Positions 12,035 to 23,455 are shown, counted from the first letter of the stretch. The stretch: DNA of 64,000 nt from Hyposmocoma kahamanoa (GCF_003589595.1 NW_020654080.1:3250090-3314089), one strand, 5' to 3'. A program made the numbers and translations. Notes: generated by a model from the letters alone, not told the origin.

Positions 12035-12600
12035 GTTGGTTCCTTTTTTAACCAACTTTAAAAAAAGAGGAGGTTCTCAATTGGACTTTAAATCCATAAG
12101 CGTGTTGGTCCTTTTTTTAACCGTTTTTAAAAAAAGGAGGAGGTTCTCAATTCTACAGAATGTTTTTTTGTGTATGTGTCTTACGAGATAACTCCGGTAT
12201 TTGTGAACTGATTTTCATGATTCTTTTTTTTGTTGGAAAGAGGGTAGGTACCCTCATAGTGGTCCCATTTCATTTTGAAAAAAGTCATCCACCTCTAAGG
12301 GTGGCTGTTCACGCATGAAGATTCATGTTTATAAATAGCGCCTAAAATTTTATTCTAAGGAGCAAATATTTTAACGGTTTGATTTTGCTATTGTCCAATT
12401 CAAGGCGTTTTTCTCTCAATATATGTACTTTGAGTAGTGAGAACAGATTTTTATTATCTCCTGTGTCAAGTTCCGTATAGTGGCGAACTAGGGGTTTGCG
12501 CACTTTCCGGTAACCGATTTCAATAAAACTTGGCAAATAGATATAATTCCACGTACTTTTGAGGTCGGTTTTTTTTAGTACTCTGTACCGAGAGCCTCTA
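12035..12600 (+). repeat. Family H repeat, fullest copy, with a short internal duplication
   Basis: 'CCATAAGCGTGTTGGT..CCTTTTTT' plus AACC..AAAAAGAGGAGGTTCTC occurs twice in tandem (12026-12080 and 12094-12150). It then runs through GATAACTCCGGTATTTG, CCACCTCTAAGGGTGGC and AAACTTGGCAAATAG to GAGGTCGGTTTTTTTTAGTA. Confidence 0.7.
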
Positions 12601-12904
12601 TCTATGTGTGTGTCAACTGCGTTACAAAGTTTCCCTAAGTGTGGGACAATGAGTGTGTAGGTTACTATTATATTATTTTTTACTCGGACATTAAGCTTTG
12701 ACGTTCGTGTAACGTGTAACGTGACTAATTTTGGTTAATTCTAGATATTTTTAATGACTCCCTGGTGCGGGGCTCTGAGTGTGTGCGTAATTATTATTAC
12801 CTTTTTTAGACTCTCGCCTCTCCCAAGGCCTAAAACTTTAATTTAGAATTATTATTATCGTAATTTTATTGTGACTTAACTGATGTGTTATTGCAATTAC
12901 GATA

Positions 12905-13205
12905 ATATTCATTCGTCGTCATCAACCCATTTATACGTCCCACTGCTGGTCACGGGTCTCCTTTCAGACGAGGGTTTAGGCCATATTCCGCCACGCTGGC
13001 CCAATGCGGGTTGGGGACGTCACACGTTTTCCGAGGGTTGTAAATTTTCTTCGACGTACAGGTTTCAGCACGATGTTTTCTTTCACCGAAAACTGATAAA
13101 TTTCAAATTAAATTTCGAGAAACTCAGAGGTGCGAGGCCGGAGTCGAACCCACCTCTACTTGAGAGGCAGTAGTTCAAATCATTAGGATATCACGGCTTC
13201 ATTGT
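12905..13205 (-). repeat. SINE family C, full length
   Basis: Minus-strand head: CCGTGATATCCTAATGATTT, CTGCCTCTCAAGTAGAGG and GGGTTCGACTCCGGCC. The body has TTTTCGGTGAAAGAAAACAT and the tail CCCATTTATACGTCCCACTG. It is the reverse orientation of the 36605-36910 copy. The 96-codon open frame over it is not a gene. Confidence 0.8.
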
Positions 13206-13636
13206 TTTAATAATATTAATTATTCTGCTAAAATCTAGTTGCAATGGCATTTAAGTGTCAATAGAGTGTCAGTGGAACGGCAGTGACTGCTTCCATACAT
13301 TCAATCACCAACGATCGATGTTATCTTACTAAATAAAATTCAAAATTAATTAATTCTTTTTATGTCAATTAATTAGTAGATTGCGCCATAGACAAGCCAT
13401 CAACTCGCCATTGAATACTAAGCGTACAAAATCCTGCCAATGACACATCTATCACATCTATCGAACTGAAATGATTTAAAATTAGCAGACTTGGGGACCA
13501 GGTGTTAGGGCCACCAAGTCCCGGCAGAATTTTCGAAAATCTCAAATCTTTTACTGACGAAATTGACAGAATTTGGTCCCTTTCTCCGAAAGTAACCCAT
13601 TTTTCACATTTATTATTTTAAGGTATTTTTAATTTT

Positions 13637-13907
13637 AATTTTTATTTGAAATTACTCCATTAGTTTGTTATAATGATTAATACAAAGATCGAACACTCAG
13701 AAAAAATTCCTTCGATCCGGCCAGATTCGAACGTCTTCTAGCATACCGTGGCAGACGCTATACCAACTAGGCCACGGAACGAACCACCGGACCTCATGAA
13801 TTTTTGTATGTGCTTGCGTCGTATCTTATATATTTGGTTTTTTAACGACATTTTAGCCGTAGCGCCATCTATGAGAAATCTATGACATTTCATCACCCAG
13901 TTAGGTA
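13637..13907 (-). repeat. SINE family F copy abutting an assembly gap
   Basis: Runs from AAATTACTCCATTAGTTTGT to TCATCACCCAGTTAGGTA and is then cut by N at 13908. The leader end (ACAGCTACCAGCCC) expected next is missing. Confidence 0.75.
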
Positions 13908-13917
13908 NNNNNNNNNN
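13908..13917. other. Assembly gap (10 N)
   Basis: Ten N in a row. The flanks are SINE F (left) and repeat G (right), so the join was made inside repeats. Confidence 0.99.
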
Positions 13918-13995
13918 TCGTTGTTTCAGATTTCCATAACACAAGTGCTTTTAGTTACTTACTTTGGGATCGAAGCAACGTATGTGACGTTATCT
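13918..13995. repeat. Repeat family G fragment
   Basis: TCGTTGTTTCAGATTTCCAT, AACACAAGTGCTTTTAGTTA and TTTGGGATCGAAGCAACG match 9800-9890. Confidence 0.6.
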
Positions 13996-14329
13996 AGGGC
14001 GTTTACGCACTGCATCCTATTCGTATTCATTCCGAATACGAGACACATACCTAGAGATAAAAATAGCATCCCTGTGACATTTCGGACCGTCTTTTCTCGG
14101 GTTCGAAAGTGATACGAATAGCGGACAAACGCTCTAATAATATATAAAAAAACTCGGAAGGCGGCCTAGTTGAAGTGACCAGCCCATGGTCACGGCTACC
14201 ATGCGCCGAGCGAGTAATGGGCAAAGATAACCACGTAGTGGTAGCCCCACAACTCAAAACTGACACCCAGTAAAGCACGTTAGCGATGTCGGGACTATTT
14301 GGACTCTATTCTTTGTAACACGACTATCC

Positions 14330-14545
14330 ATAAAAGTTGCAGTTAAAGATCTTAGGAGCACTTGCACCTGTCACCCTGAGACATAAGTTGAAAAGACACG
14401 TGTGTGTGCAATTTCACCAGCACCCTTACCTTTTAAAACCGGAACGCAGTAATACTCACATTACTGCTTGGCGACAGAAATAGGTAAGGTGTAAGATAGT
14501 GCTTCCCTAGATGAAGTCTTTCACAACTGTTACTAATTCATTTTT
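14330..14545 (+). repeat. Family A repeat
   Basis: Contains CCATAAAAGTTGCAGT, CACCCTGAGACATAAGTTGA, GGAACGCAGTAATACTCACA and CTGCTTGGCGACAGAAA in order. Confidence 0.7.
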
Positions 14546-14654
14546 AAAGAAGTGATCAGATGTTTCTCAAAACTCGGATCAATGGAAAAAAAGGGAGGAG
14601 GCCTTTGCTCAGCAGTGGGACAGAGAAGGCTTTTTTTTTTTTTTTATACATGAC

Positions 14655-15035
14655 AGGCAAATGACTCCACTCCACCTGATGTTAAGTGGAAAGTGGTATC
14701 CAAACGTGAAGGAACCTAGTGCAGCGATGAAACCCTCACTGCACTAACCACCTCCACCCTGCCTGCCTACAATATGCCTCTTCACGCCTCGTTTGAAGGA
14801 CCCCATATCATAAGAGGGAGGGAAGACATGTGCCGGAAGGGAGTTCCATTTGTCAACCGTGCGGCAGAGAAAGGAGCCACCAAACCTTTTAGTACGCGAT
14901 GGAATGCGGCAGGTAGTGAAACGGTGACTACGAAGGCCAGCACGCGTGCTTCTGAGCAGGAACGGGGAAGGGGGGATGAGGTTGAACAGCTCTTCAGAGC
15001 ACTCACCATGGTACATGGTACATGGCTAGTGACGA
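14655..15035 (-). mobile_element. LINE ORF2 3' end
   Basis: The minus frame reads RAGLRSHRFTTCRIPSRTKR, then FGGSFLCRTVDKWNSLPAHV and FPPSYDMGSFKRGVKRHIVG. This is the typical C-terminus of a CR1/Jockey-superfamily ORF2 ('RT..W-NSLP..vFP.sYdm..FK..v..h'). The other open frames here are shadows. Confidence 0.8.
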
Positions 15036-15049
15036 TGCTGACCTCCTTC

Positions 15050-15730
15050 ATCTCTTTTCTGGTTCCTGACCACTTATTTTAAACATTTTGAATCGTTCTC
15101 GCATTCCCTTTTCCTTTACTATTCTCATATTTGTTCGATCCATTATCACTCAAAATTCTTAAAAAGAGAGGACGTGGCCATAAATCACTTCCTCATTGCC
15201 TTATTGTTTAAACGTCACGTCTATTACTATTAAAATCACATACTTAAAGTAAGCCTTTTTGGGGTGAGTATTGTGTATTGTGTTGTTTAGTTTTATATGG
15301 AGTGTTTTATAATAATTGAACATACATTTTTTATATCATTTAAATATATGTTACAACCTTCCGATTTCTCTTTTATCATCTCTACATCTTGTGGACTGAA
15401 CCTTCTACATTCTCATTTCTCTAAAGTGAAGCTACAAACTCATAATAATATAGCACGTATTACTTAAGAATTGATAAAATTTCGCTCAGAATATTTACTT
15501 AGGATGGTACAAAATTTCAGTGTTAATCAACTGTCTAATAAATAATTCAAATTACATTCCTCAATTTTGCCCTCTGTAACCTATTTAACAATTCAAATTA
15601 GGAGAAATATCTCACTCATTACCATTATAAAGTCACAAAAGTACATAATGTACTCTATGGATACAAATTTACGAAATAACAAGTGCAGGTTTTTTGAATT
15701 CTCTTTGGCTAGCTAATAGTCTATCTATAC
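15050..15730. other. AT-rich stretch, nothing recognised
   Basis: No long frame, no tRNA-like module and no terminal repeat were seen. Confidence 0.5.
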
Positions 15731-15732
15731 AA

Positions 15733-16195
15733 CCTTAAGAGGGAGCATGCCAGAAAAGTTTTGACGTTGGCTCCGCAAAAATTTGTGAAACAAATATATG
15801 CCTGAAGTTCGCGTGACATGCGACAGGAGATGTTGAATTTTGCGCATTAAAAATGCCAAATTCGTTTTAGCGGAATAACTCTAAAACTAACGGGATTTAA
15901 AAAAAAACCGTAGTGACAGTTGTCGATCATGCATAAATATAATTAATTATCAAATTTTTGTCCTAATAACCTGTAGCATTTCGAGGATAAATCGAAAAAA
16001 TGTGAAAATTAGAGGTCATTTCGTGATTTTTATCTATCGAGGAAACTTTATTGTTTTATGTTTCTGATTAATGTCTATGCATGAATATATCGTGTAGTTA
16101 CTCATACAATATTTTATTTTTAACTTTAAAGTGGATATACCCCTCTAAAATCAAATCGAAGATTAGGAATTTTTCCTCTGCTCCCTCTTAAAGGG
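15733..16195. mobile_element. Non-coding TIR element (about 460 bp)
   Basis: Left end CCTTAAGAGGGAGCATG and right end CTGCTCCCTCTTAAAGG are inverted repeats of about 15 nt. The AT-rich interior lacks an open frame, as in a MITE. Confidence 0.6.
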
Positions 16196-16689
16196 CTTTG
16201 GTAAATTCCGCACAACAGTGAAATTGTTGAATGAATCACTTTGGAAAAAAATAATTCTGAAATAAAGCTACTCCGATTCAGACCGGGAAAAATTTTAATT
16301 CGGGCTAAGGTTCGACTCCTAAATAAATGAAGGTTGATTGAAATTCAACGATACATTTTAGAAAACTGTTTGACACATTTCATTAAAACTATTTACATTG
16401 TCTATTTATTTAAATTTATTGCGTGTCAACCACACCTAGCGTGCCTTATGCATCGGTACTCACTAGTGTTCGACCCAATGAGTGTAAGGAGTGGTTATGT
16501 CTTTGATGTGTGATGTAGCCATTTTTTTTTATTTAAGTAATACACAGGAAAAAGCACAAATTACATTTAATAACAGGAAAACACAAACAAAATGTTTTTT
16601 TAATGTAGTGCTTGCTTGGCCGAAAATAAAAAAATTATTAAAAAATAAAGTTTTAATCAATCTATTGACCATATTTATTATTTTATCAA

Positions 16690-16985
16690 TCTTTTGACTG
16701 TCTTAGCTTATAAAATACAGCTCGAAGTGTCTTTTGATGGCGTTTTCGTTAACAGCGTATCCATTCAAAGATTTTTGTCAAGAACGAAAGAAGTGAAAAT
16801 CTAAAGTGACTGTGTCGAGTGAATATGGTGGGTAACACATCTCAACGTATCTGCAAAAGTTTTTGACGGCTTTGCATTTCAAGTTCTGTGCTTTTTTCAT
16901 GCATTAAAACTTTCCCGCCTATTCTCAAAATGCGCGATATAATATCATTTTTAAATGACTATAGAAAGAAAGAAAAAAAATATTT
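16690..16985 (-). pseudogene. Mariner-type transposase C-terminal fragment (inverted arm 1)
   Basis: The minus strand encodes, with frame breaks, 'CYPPYSxDxVxxDFHFFRS' and GYAVNEN, the C-terminal YSPDL..SDFHFF block of mariner transposases. It mirrors 17433-17750. It also includes TAGGCGGGAAAGTTTTAATG. Confidence 0.75.
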
Positions 16986-17114
16986 TTTTGTTTAATGTCA
17001 ACTTGTGGCAAAACCCGTCCGAACTTTTTGACCAACCCGTTAAGGCTTTTCTCACCATTTGTCCTTTTTTATAGGATTTGTTATCAAAATAAAATTACTT
17101 CCTGAGTCTTCAGT

Positions 17115-17230
17115 GCTGTTGGAGTGGTTACACATGGTGACTGTTAGCAGCGCGTCTGTAGCGATTTAGTCGCGATGCAGTCTACCTTCACGCAAACGCG
17201 ATGCAAACGCGATGCACGTCTTTAGTTTAT
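17115..17230. mobile_element. Fragment of the GGTTACACA MITE
   Basis: GGAGTGGTTACACATGGTGA then CGATTTAGTCGCGATGCAGT and GCAAACGCGATGCAAACGCG resemble the element at 3808-4055. GC-rich sequence resumes at 17755-17900, so the mariner arm may interrupt it. Confidence 0.5.
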
Positions 17231-17432
17231 TCATGCATTTATTTGATTTATTTATTTCAATTTTCACTATCAAAACAAACCTATACAGATTTTACACACA
17301 TAAGGATGCGTACAGATCGCGCTGCATGGGCGATGAGCGCGCGCTCCACGCATACTGCTTGTTTTATTTTTATTGATATTTTAAACGAAAAAAGAAATTT
17401 TTTGTGTTGTTATGCTAAATTGTCTATAGTCA

Positions 17433-17750
17433 TTTAAAAATGATACTTTAGCGCGCATTTTAAGAATAGGCGGGAAAATTTAATGCATGAAAAATGCCCA
17501 GAACTGTAGAATTATATTTCATCATAATAATGCCAAACCAGGCTCAACTTCACAAAGCCGTCAAAAACTCTTGCAGATACGTTGAGATATGTTACCCACC
17601 GTATTCACCCGACAGAGTCCCTTCAGATTTTCACTTCTTTCGTTCTTTACAAAATTGTTTAAATGGATACGCTGTTAACGAAAAGACTGTCAAAAGACAC
17701 ATATCTGTATTTTATAAGCAAGGACAGTCAATAGGTTGTAGATTGATTAA
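17433..17750 (+). pseudogene. Mariner-type transposase C-terminal fragment (inverted arm 2)
   Basis: The frame at 17494-17778 reads CRYVEICYPPYSPDRVPSDF then HFFRSLQNCLNGYAVNEKTV, a mariner transposase C-terminal block with the third catalytic Asp in YSPD. The DNA-binding and first catalytic parts are absent. Confidence 0.8.
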
Positions 17751-17999
17751 ACATATATTGCGCGCGAGCGGTGCGTGAATGGCACGCGAAAAGATAGCAC
17801 AACTTAATGCACGTTCGCCAGATCTGTACTCACTAACGATTCAACTTATGCAACTGTATCAGCGACTGCTCGTTTGTATTGATGCAATCCAGTCCGTCCA
17901 CCGCTTACGCTTGAGTAGATGAGATTGGATTTTTTAATTACTTTCCGTCGTAGTTTCCGTGTTGTTACAATAACCGAAGTGGGGCAAGGTAAGTTTTTA

Positions 18000-20160
18000 C
18001 TTTATTGAGCCTAATTATAAGTTTACATATTACGTACAGGGTCAAGAGCACGTGTAGCTTGACAGTTAGATTTATATTCAACCCTATACGCATACGATAA
18101 GACCATAGACCGATCCAAAGTCCAAACTATTGGTTTTCAATGGAAAATTTGCATTTTGAAACATTTCCATGTACTGCTACTAAGTCCATATGGTATGAAC
18201 AAATCCGGTGACAATATGATAATCTGATAATTTTAACCCGAAGGTGCAGCGACAAGTGTGGACTGATTCCTCAGGGGAATTAGATGTCGTATATAAAAGT
18301 ACCGTATGTGGGCTGGTTTTCACTATCACAACGGATGACCACAAAAGTTCTATTCAGCTTTTATGTTTCATAAGTATAATAATAGTTCCTTTTTGTTATT
18401 CTTCCTTTCTAGTTATTATTATTTATTGACCATTGGCTGTAGAACCGTCAGCTCAAAACGGTAACAAATAATTAAAAACGTAACATACCTACAGAAACTA
18501 AAGAATAATTCGTTAATAAACCGTAATACAAAAACCCGCCATTTTTCATCTTTTCTTTTTAATAATGTCTCACTGTCATCATTTTAACATTTTTTAAATG
18601 TGTTTATGACATACATCAATAATACATTATCAAATCGATGTAGTCAGTAATAACGTAGTAGCACGGAGTAAATAATATAGCATGAAGTTTACCTATTACT
18701 CCGAGGTATACATTTTTAATAGCAAGTGAAAATGTTTGGATGGCAATCTTATCTATTCTGGGTACAGTTTTGCCCATTTTTGCCCCTATGTTTAGGGTTT
18801 TGCCTCCTAAACTATTGCCTTAATTTTTTTCCATCATCTTGGTGGTATGCTAATGGGGTATCCGTGACAAACGACAATTTCATCGCAGCCGTGGCTGTCA
18901 CATTTATTTTTTTAAATAAAATCTATTATCTTACAAAAAAATCCAGTCGTTTGAAGGGAAACAAAAATATCACGAGATTGTTATTATCTTCTCTCCAAGT
19001 AACATAAATGTTTTCAAAAATAGTCAATGATTCATAAAAAAGCTATATTCTTGGACGATATAAGTAATAAAGCTCTAAAATAGCACTGCCACAGTAAACT
19101 TCAGCATTTTTTTCAAAACATTACAAAATGACCATTATTGTTAGGCTCATTAAAAAAAGTATGAAAAAAGAAATTAATCCATTTTAAATGAAAATGTTTC
19201 TTTTTACGTACACAGTTTTTCGCTTGCGATGCGTCAAAGTAAGATGTCGTAGGTATTTTCCAAAAGAGCCCACTTTTGTCTGTTCCGCTTTACTGGGAAA
19301 TTGAAGACGATTAAAATTTATTGCCGTTTGTTACCGCACACGGACAATAGCGCCTGCAATTATTTTATGTAACAAGATTGTACTAGAAAAAAAAGTTGCT
19401 ATGGCTCAGATTTTTTTAAAATTAAAGTTCGTATATCCTGTTGGTAATGAAAAGGAATTAATTATTGTATACACAAACCTTTAGTTGCTTTATTTTCAGT
19501 TTGATTTTCCTCGTCAGACATCCTGGATAAAACCCTCAAATCCTCACTAAAACAAAAATTGAATGTCGTCTTTATGTCGCCAGAGCATTAAATTGTCCCT
19601 TAATCGACCTTGTCACGCATCATTACTCACTAAACACGAACTAATTTTAAAACATCGAAGCTTTAGAGAATTAAAATATCCAAAGAACGCCACTACAAAA
19701 ATTGTATATTATTCAAAACTTTACATTGTAAAGAACCTTTCGAAAATAAATTCCCTCCGCCGCCGGTAAGGCGGAAATCTTCCCGCGCGATTATTGTTTT
19801 AAATCGTTCTGGCATATGCTATACGTCTCTACGCCACACGTGTTAGTCACAAACTGTTCTATTTTAGTTGTTAGACGAAATAAAAAGATTTATTCGCATG
19901 TGCAATTTGGTGGGAATATTGTTTACGCTCAGCAAATTTAATTCCTTGGCACTAATTTGTGAGTCAGACGTATTTCCTCAGTTTCGGCTCCTGTCTAATT
20001 TACGCCCTACCACATTATTAAGATTCCTAGTTATAGTATAATTCCTAGAGACATATACCTACTTCGCTAATTACAGTTTACTTCGCTAGTTTAGTTAGTC
20101 GCTTATACAACTTTCATACGTACATGCTAAGCCCCATGACCTTTATTTGTCCAACCATAT
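18000..20160. other. No gene recognised
   Basis: Short open frames only (for example 18726-19007), without motif, codon bias or splice context. Confidence 0.5.
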
Positions 20161-20360
20161 ACAGGGCTGGGCAGTATTTGAATTACTTGTAATTGAAATA
20201 CGTATTTAAAATACAAATACGTATTTTGTATTTGTATTTCAATTACTCCCTAAAAATGTATTTTGTAATTGGTATTTCAAATACCTGACCGGAATGTATT
20301 TTGTAATTTGTATTTCAAATAGTTTCGTTGTAAAATACATTTCAACAAAATACTTTTTTT
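20161..20360. repeat. AAATAC-type repeat with hAT-like end
   Basis: Begins ACAGGGCTGGGCAGTATTTG, like hAT element termini, then repeats of 'GTATTTxxAATAC' blocks (AATACAAATACGTATTTTG). No opposite terminus was found. Confidence 0.5.
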
Positions 20361-20426
20361 TTTTTCAATGTATTATTTGACCTATTATGTGACGTGCATA
20401 GATTTATATGATTTTGAACTCAATAG

Positions 20427-20430
<4 letters not shown>

Positions 20431-20472
<42 letters not shown>

Positions 20473-20610
20473 GTGCGCGCGCGCGCGCGCGCGCGTGCGT
20501 GAGTGAGTGCGTGCGTGCGTGTATGCGTGCGTGCGTGCGAGCGTAAGTGCGTGCGTGAGTGCGTGCGCGCGTGCGTGCGTGAGTGCGTGCGTGCGTGAGT
20601 GTGTGTGTGT
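20431..20610. repeat. GT/GC/GCGT compound microsatellite
   Basis: (GT)n then (GC)n then degenerate GTGC/GTGA units over 180 nt. All three minus frames remain open through it, giving Thr-His/Ala-Arg repeats, which is an artefact of the repeat. Confidence 0.95.
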
Positions 20611-21413
20611 ATGTATAGGCAACACTGCATGGTAGTGTCAAAGACGTCAAAATCATCTTTTCGCGGTTATAACTTGACTGGAAACCAAAGGACATGTTAT
20701 ATTGACATATCTATATCAGACGTTATATGTATATGATGCATTTAGACGTTGAAAACATAAATATTTTATTGTCTTTGTTTAACTACTGCGTGCCGTCGTA
20801 AGCCAAAAGAAATAGCACTACATTGATTTATGTCAAACACCGGAATCGAAGATGCGTAATGTCATCTTAAATGCCAACTGTCCTCATTTTGCCATTTTTG
20901 TAGTACCCTTTGGTAACCGTTTCCGGTTGTCAAAGGGAAGTACATCAAATGTCAGATTCGCTCTGGACCTTTTGGAGGGAAAAGTGTCGTTTTTATTTTG
21001 ACTTTCAATTACTTTGTGAAATCTAGTTTAAAGTGGAATAGGATAATGCTATTGTGCCATTAATCGAAGATTAAAACGCGAAATTATACGAATCTCGAAC
21101 TAAACTACCCATATCGGCCCGTTTTAAGGAATCCCGAGTCAATCCAAACACGCCGCCTCAATTTGCCTATCTTCTTTGTGGCGGCCATATTTACAGAAAC
21201 ATAATTAAACTTCATGTCCAAAAAAGAATAATGTACCAAGACTTGGCTGTATGGTGTAAAACCTTTGCCTTTTCCTTTATGGAAAGAAGAAAAAAAAAGA
21301 AACCATCATATGTCAAAACCAATGTTTGGCCAAATGTTTTAGTGAATTATCGCAAGAATTGTAACGAAATGGACAAAAATATTGGCAGTGAAAACAATTA
21401 AGTATTAATAAAA

Positions 21414-21873
21414 ATACGTCGCTGCAGCATTAAGGGGTGCGGCAGTAGAAAAAGCGAAAATCAACTGAATGTTACATTACACGGCATGTGTTATTTTTCT
21501 GTCTATAAATCGTACAACAACCCAAATATCTCCATGTAATTAGATTCATTTAAGTAGTTTATTCATAAATCTTGCCGAATTTGGTTTTGGTTACTACAAA
21601 TTGCCTGTTTGTTAATATATTTTGATGATTGTTGATAACGATTATTTTGAGATAGTGTTGTTCTTATAAGCACACATATTACCGATATTCTGTCATTAAA
21701 ACAATTGACTACGAGGTTTTTATTATTTCATTATTGTTATTATTTTTGAAGGTTACCTACAAATCAAAAAAGAAAGTAAGAATGGCTGGAAATTAAAGGA
21801 CTGCCGAATATAAACATAGGATCAAATACCATTTTCGTTTGTTCGCCTCATTTTGAAGAGGCCTATTTTTAAT
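21414..21873 (+). pseudogene. THAP domain, two exons, decayed (copy 1)
   Basis: Exon a (about 21414-21490) reads RRCSIKGCGSRK..NVTLHG with the C-x4-C pair of a THAP zinc finger, but ATA replaces the start codon. Exon b (about 21752-21873) reads LPTNQKRK-stop-EWLEIKGLPNIN then FVCSPHFEEAYF, with the conserved Pro, Trp and C-x2-H. A TAA interrupts it. THAP domains bind DNA and occur in P-element transposases. Confidence 0.7.
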
Positions 21874-22844
21874 AGAACTTTGAATGTAACTATAGTTTCA
21901 TGCATGTAAGATATTACATGATAATGCAATTCCATCGTTACATTTATAGGTAAATAACTTCACATTTAATTTTGATTAAAAAGACTCGTTACTAGGCACC
22001 CTCAGTTCCTTAAAACAAAATTGACAGCGGCCAACATGTGAACAGCTCGAGATTAAATTATTAGATTCATGTTTGTTTAAAACGAAGTTAAGTAAGTGCT
22101 TCAATGAAAATATTTTTATGACATAGGTAAATAAATTATTTGACAGGAAATAAGATGGAAAATTTCATCTTGATTTTAATCATTCTTGGCAAATTAAATT
22201 TGTAACATTGTGACATGACATGAGTGACATTTCTTATGACATTTTTGTTGTCGTCGTAGTTTAATATATGGTTGTTTAATATGCGAAACATGTTAGTACT
22301 GGCACTGTCTCTTGTTACATCTTCTGTTATACCATTATGTCATACCATGTTTTAAGCAAATATCGTATTATTAATATTATGTGTGATTTTATGATTATCG
22401 ATAATATTACTTTACTACTATTATATAAGTAATTTTATTTATTTCAAAAATTAAAAGGAAGTGTTAAAGATTCACCTAAATCAAAATCACTGATATTAAT
22501 TCTATATCAATGCATAAATACAAACTGCTTACATTATTTGGAAACCTTTTAAAAATTTCTTTCTAATATCAATCTTGTGATTGGAAATGCATAGGTATCT
22601 CCAGGCTAAGATTACAATTTTTTTCTTTTTTTAAATATACTCTCAAATTACATTTCTTTTCTGTGCAAATTCGCTTTTCGTAATATGTGAACATTTATGA
22701 ATACAAAATAATGACTTTAAAATCTCATAAGACATTTCCAGAAATTCCCATATGACATAAAACATTTCCAAATGGAATATTGATATACTTTATATATATA
22801 TATATGTACTTTATGATATACTTTAATTAAACTTTTATTATCTT

Positions 22845-22905
22845 GCTTTGATTACAGCAAACTACACAAATAATTTGTACAGTTTACTGTAATCAAAGCA
22901 AGAAT
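22845..22905. repeat. Hairpin inside THAP element copy 1
   Basis: CTTGCTTTGATTACAG(C)AAACT is repeated inverted as AGTTTACTGTAATCAAAGCAAG with an 18-20 nt loop. Copy 2 has only one arm (CACTTTGATTACAGTAAACT). Confidence 0.7.
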
Positions 22906-23007
22906 GTAATTATTACAAACAAAAAAATCAGTTTCAACACTCAAGCCATACATTTGCATGTCTATATTGACTTATCTATGATTATGGTATGTACATACAA
23001 CATTAAG

Positions 23008-23182
23008 GGTCGTATTCTAGAACTCTACTCAATGCTCAAGTCAGGACTAGAGTATGGTTCAAAGCACTAGAAATCATACTCAAGTCCATGCCATTAGGGT
23101 CGTATTTCCAGTGCTTGAAATCATACTCAAGTCTCCTCAAATCCTGACTTGAGCATTGAGTAGAGTACTGGAATACGACCCT
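23008..23182. mobile_element. PIF/Harbinger-like MITE 1
   Basis: Termini GGGTCGTATTCTAGAACTCT and AGAGTACTGGAATACGACCC are inverted. TAA lies on both sides, and the related THAP copy 2 shows the empty site with one TAA (AACACTAAAGAAATCC). A 3-bp TAA/TTA duplication is the Harbinger hallmark. Confidence 0.8.
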
Positions 23183-23285
23183 AAATACGCCATTTGTGTG
23201 GTACAATTTTGGTTTAGGTAGGTACGTTTATTCCGTAGAGCAACTCCTTTCCTTTATTTTTTTTCCATACTCTAACCTCTAAGGT

Positions 23286-23455
23286 TAGGGTCGTATTCCA
23301 GAACTCTATTCAATGCTCAAGTCAGGATCTGCGTATGATTTCAAGCACTGGAAATACGACCCTAATGGCAGGGACTTGAGTATGATTTCGAGTGCTTTAA
23401 ACCATACTCAAATCCTGACTTGAGCATTGAGTAGAGTTCTAGAATATATCTAGTT
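23286..23455. mobile_element. PIF/Harbinger-like MITE 2 (one decayed end)
   Basis: Same family as 23008-23182: starts GTTAGGGTCGTATTCCAGAA and has the internal CTGGAAATACGACCCTAATG. The right terminus reads TAGAGTTCTAGAATATATC, having lost the CGACCC end. Confidence 0.7.

Larger units (their letters stand above)
20679..23280 (+). mobile_element. THAP-domain element, copy 1
   Basis: Collinear with 31303-32988 over most of its length: GACATAT..TATCAGACGTTATA, CTACTGCGTGCCGTCGTAAG, THAP exons, AGATTGTTGATAACGATTAT and TTCCATACTCTAACC. It is longer because of an insert (about 20955-21308, flanked by ATGTCA), a hairpin at 22845-22905 and a Harbinger MITE at 23008-23182. The right end is followed at once by a second MITE. 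No TIR was recognised. Confidence 0.7.

Noticed and set aside
18726..19007. Small membrane-protein frame (93 codons)
   Set aside because: Hydrophobic only because of T-rich DNA; no conserved pattern, poor start context, no neighbouring exons.
20385..20695. Three overlapping 73-91 codon minus-strand frames of Thr-His and Ala-Arg repeats
   Set aside because: They are the three readings of the GT/GC microsatellite; no start context or non-repeat coding sequence.
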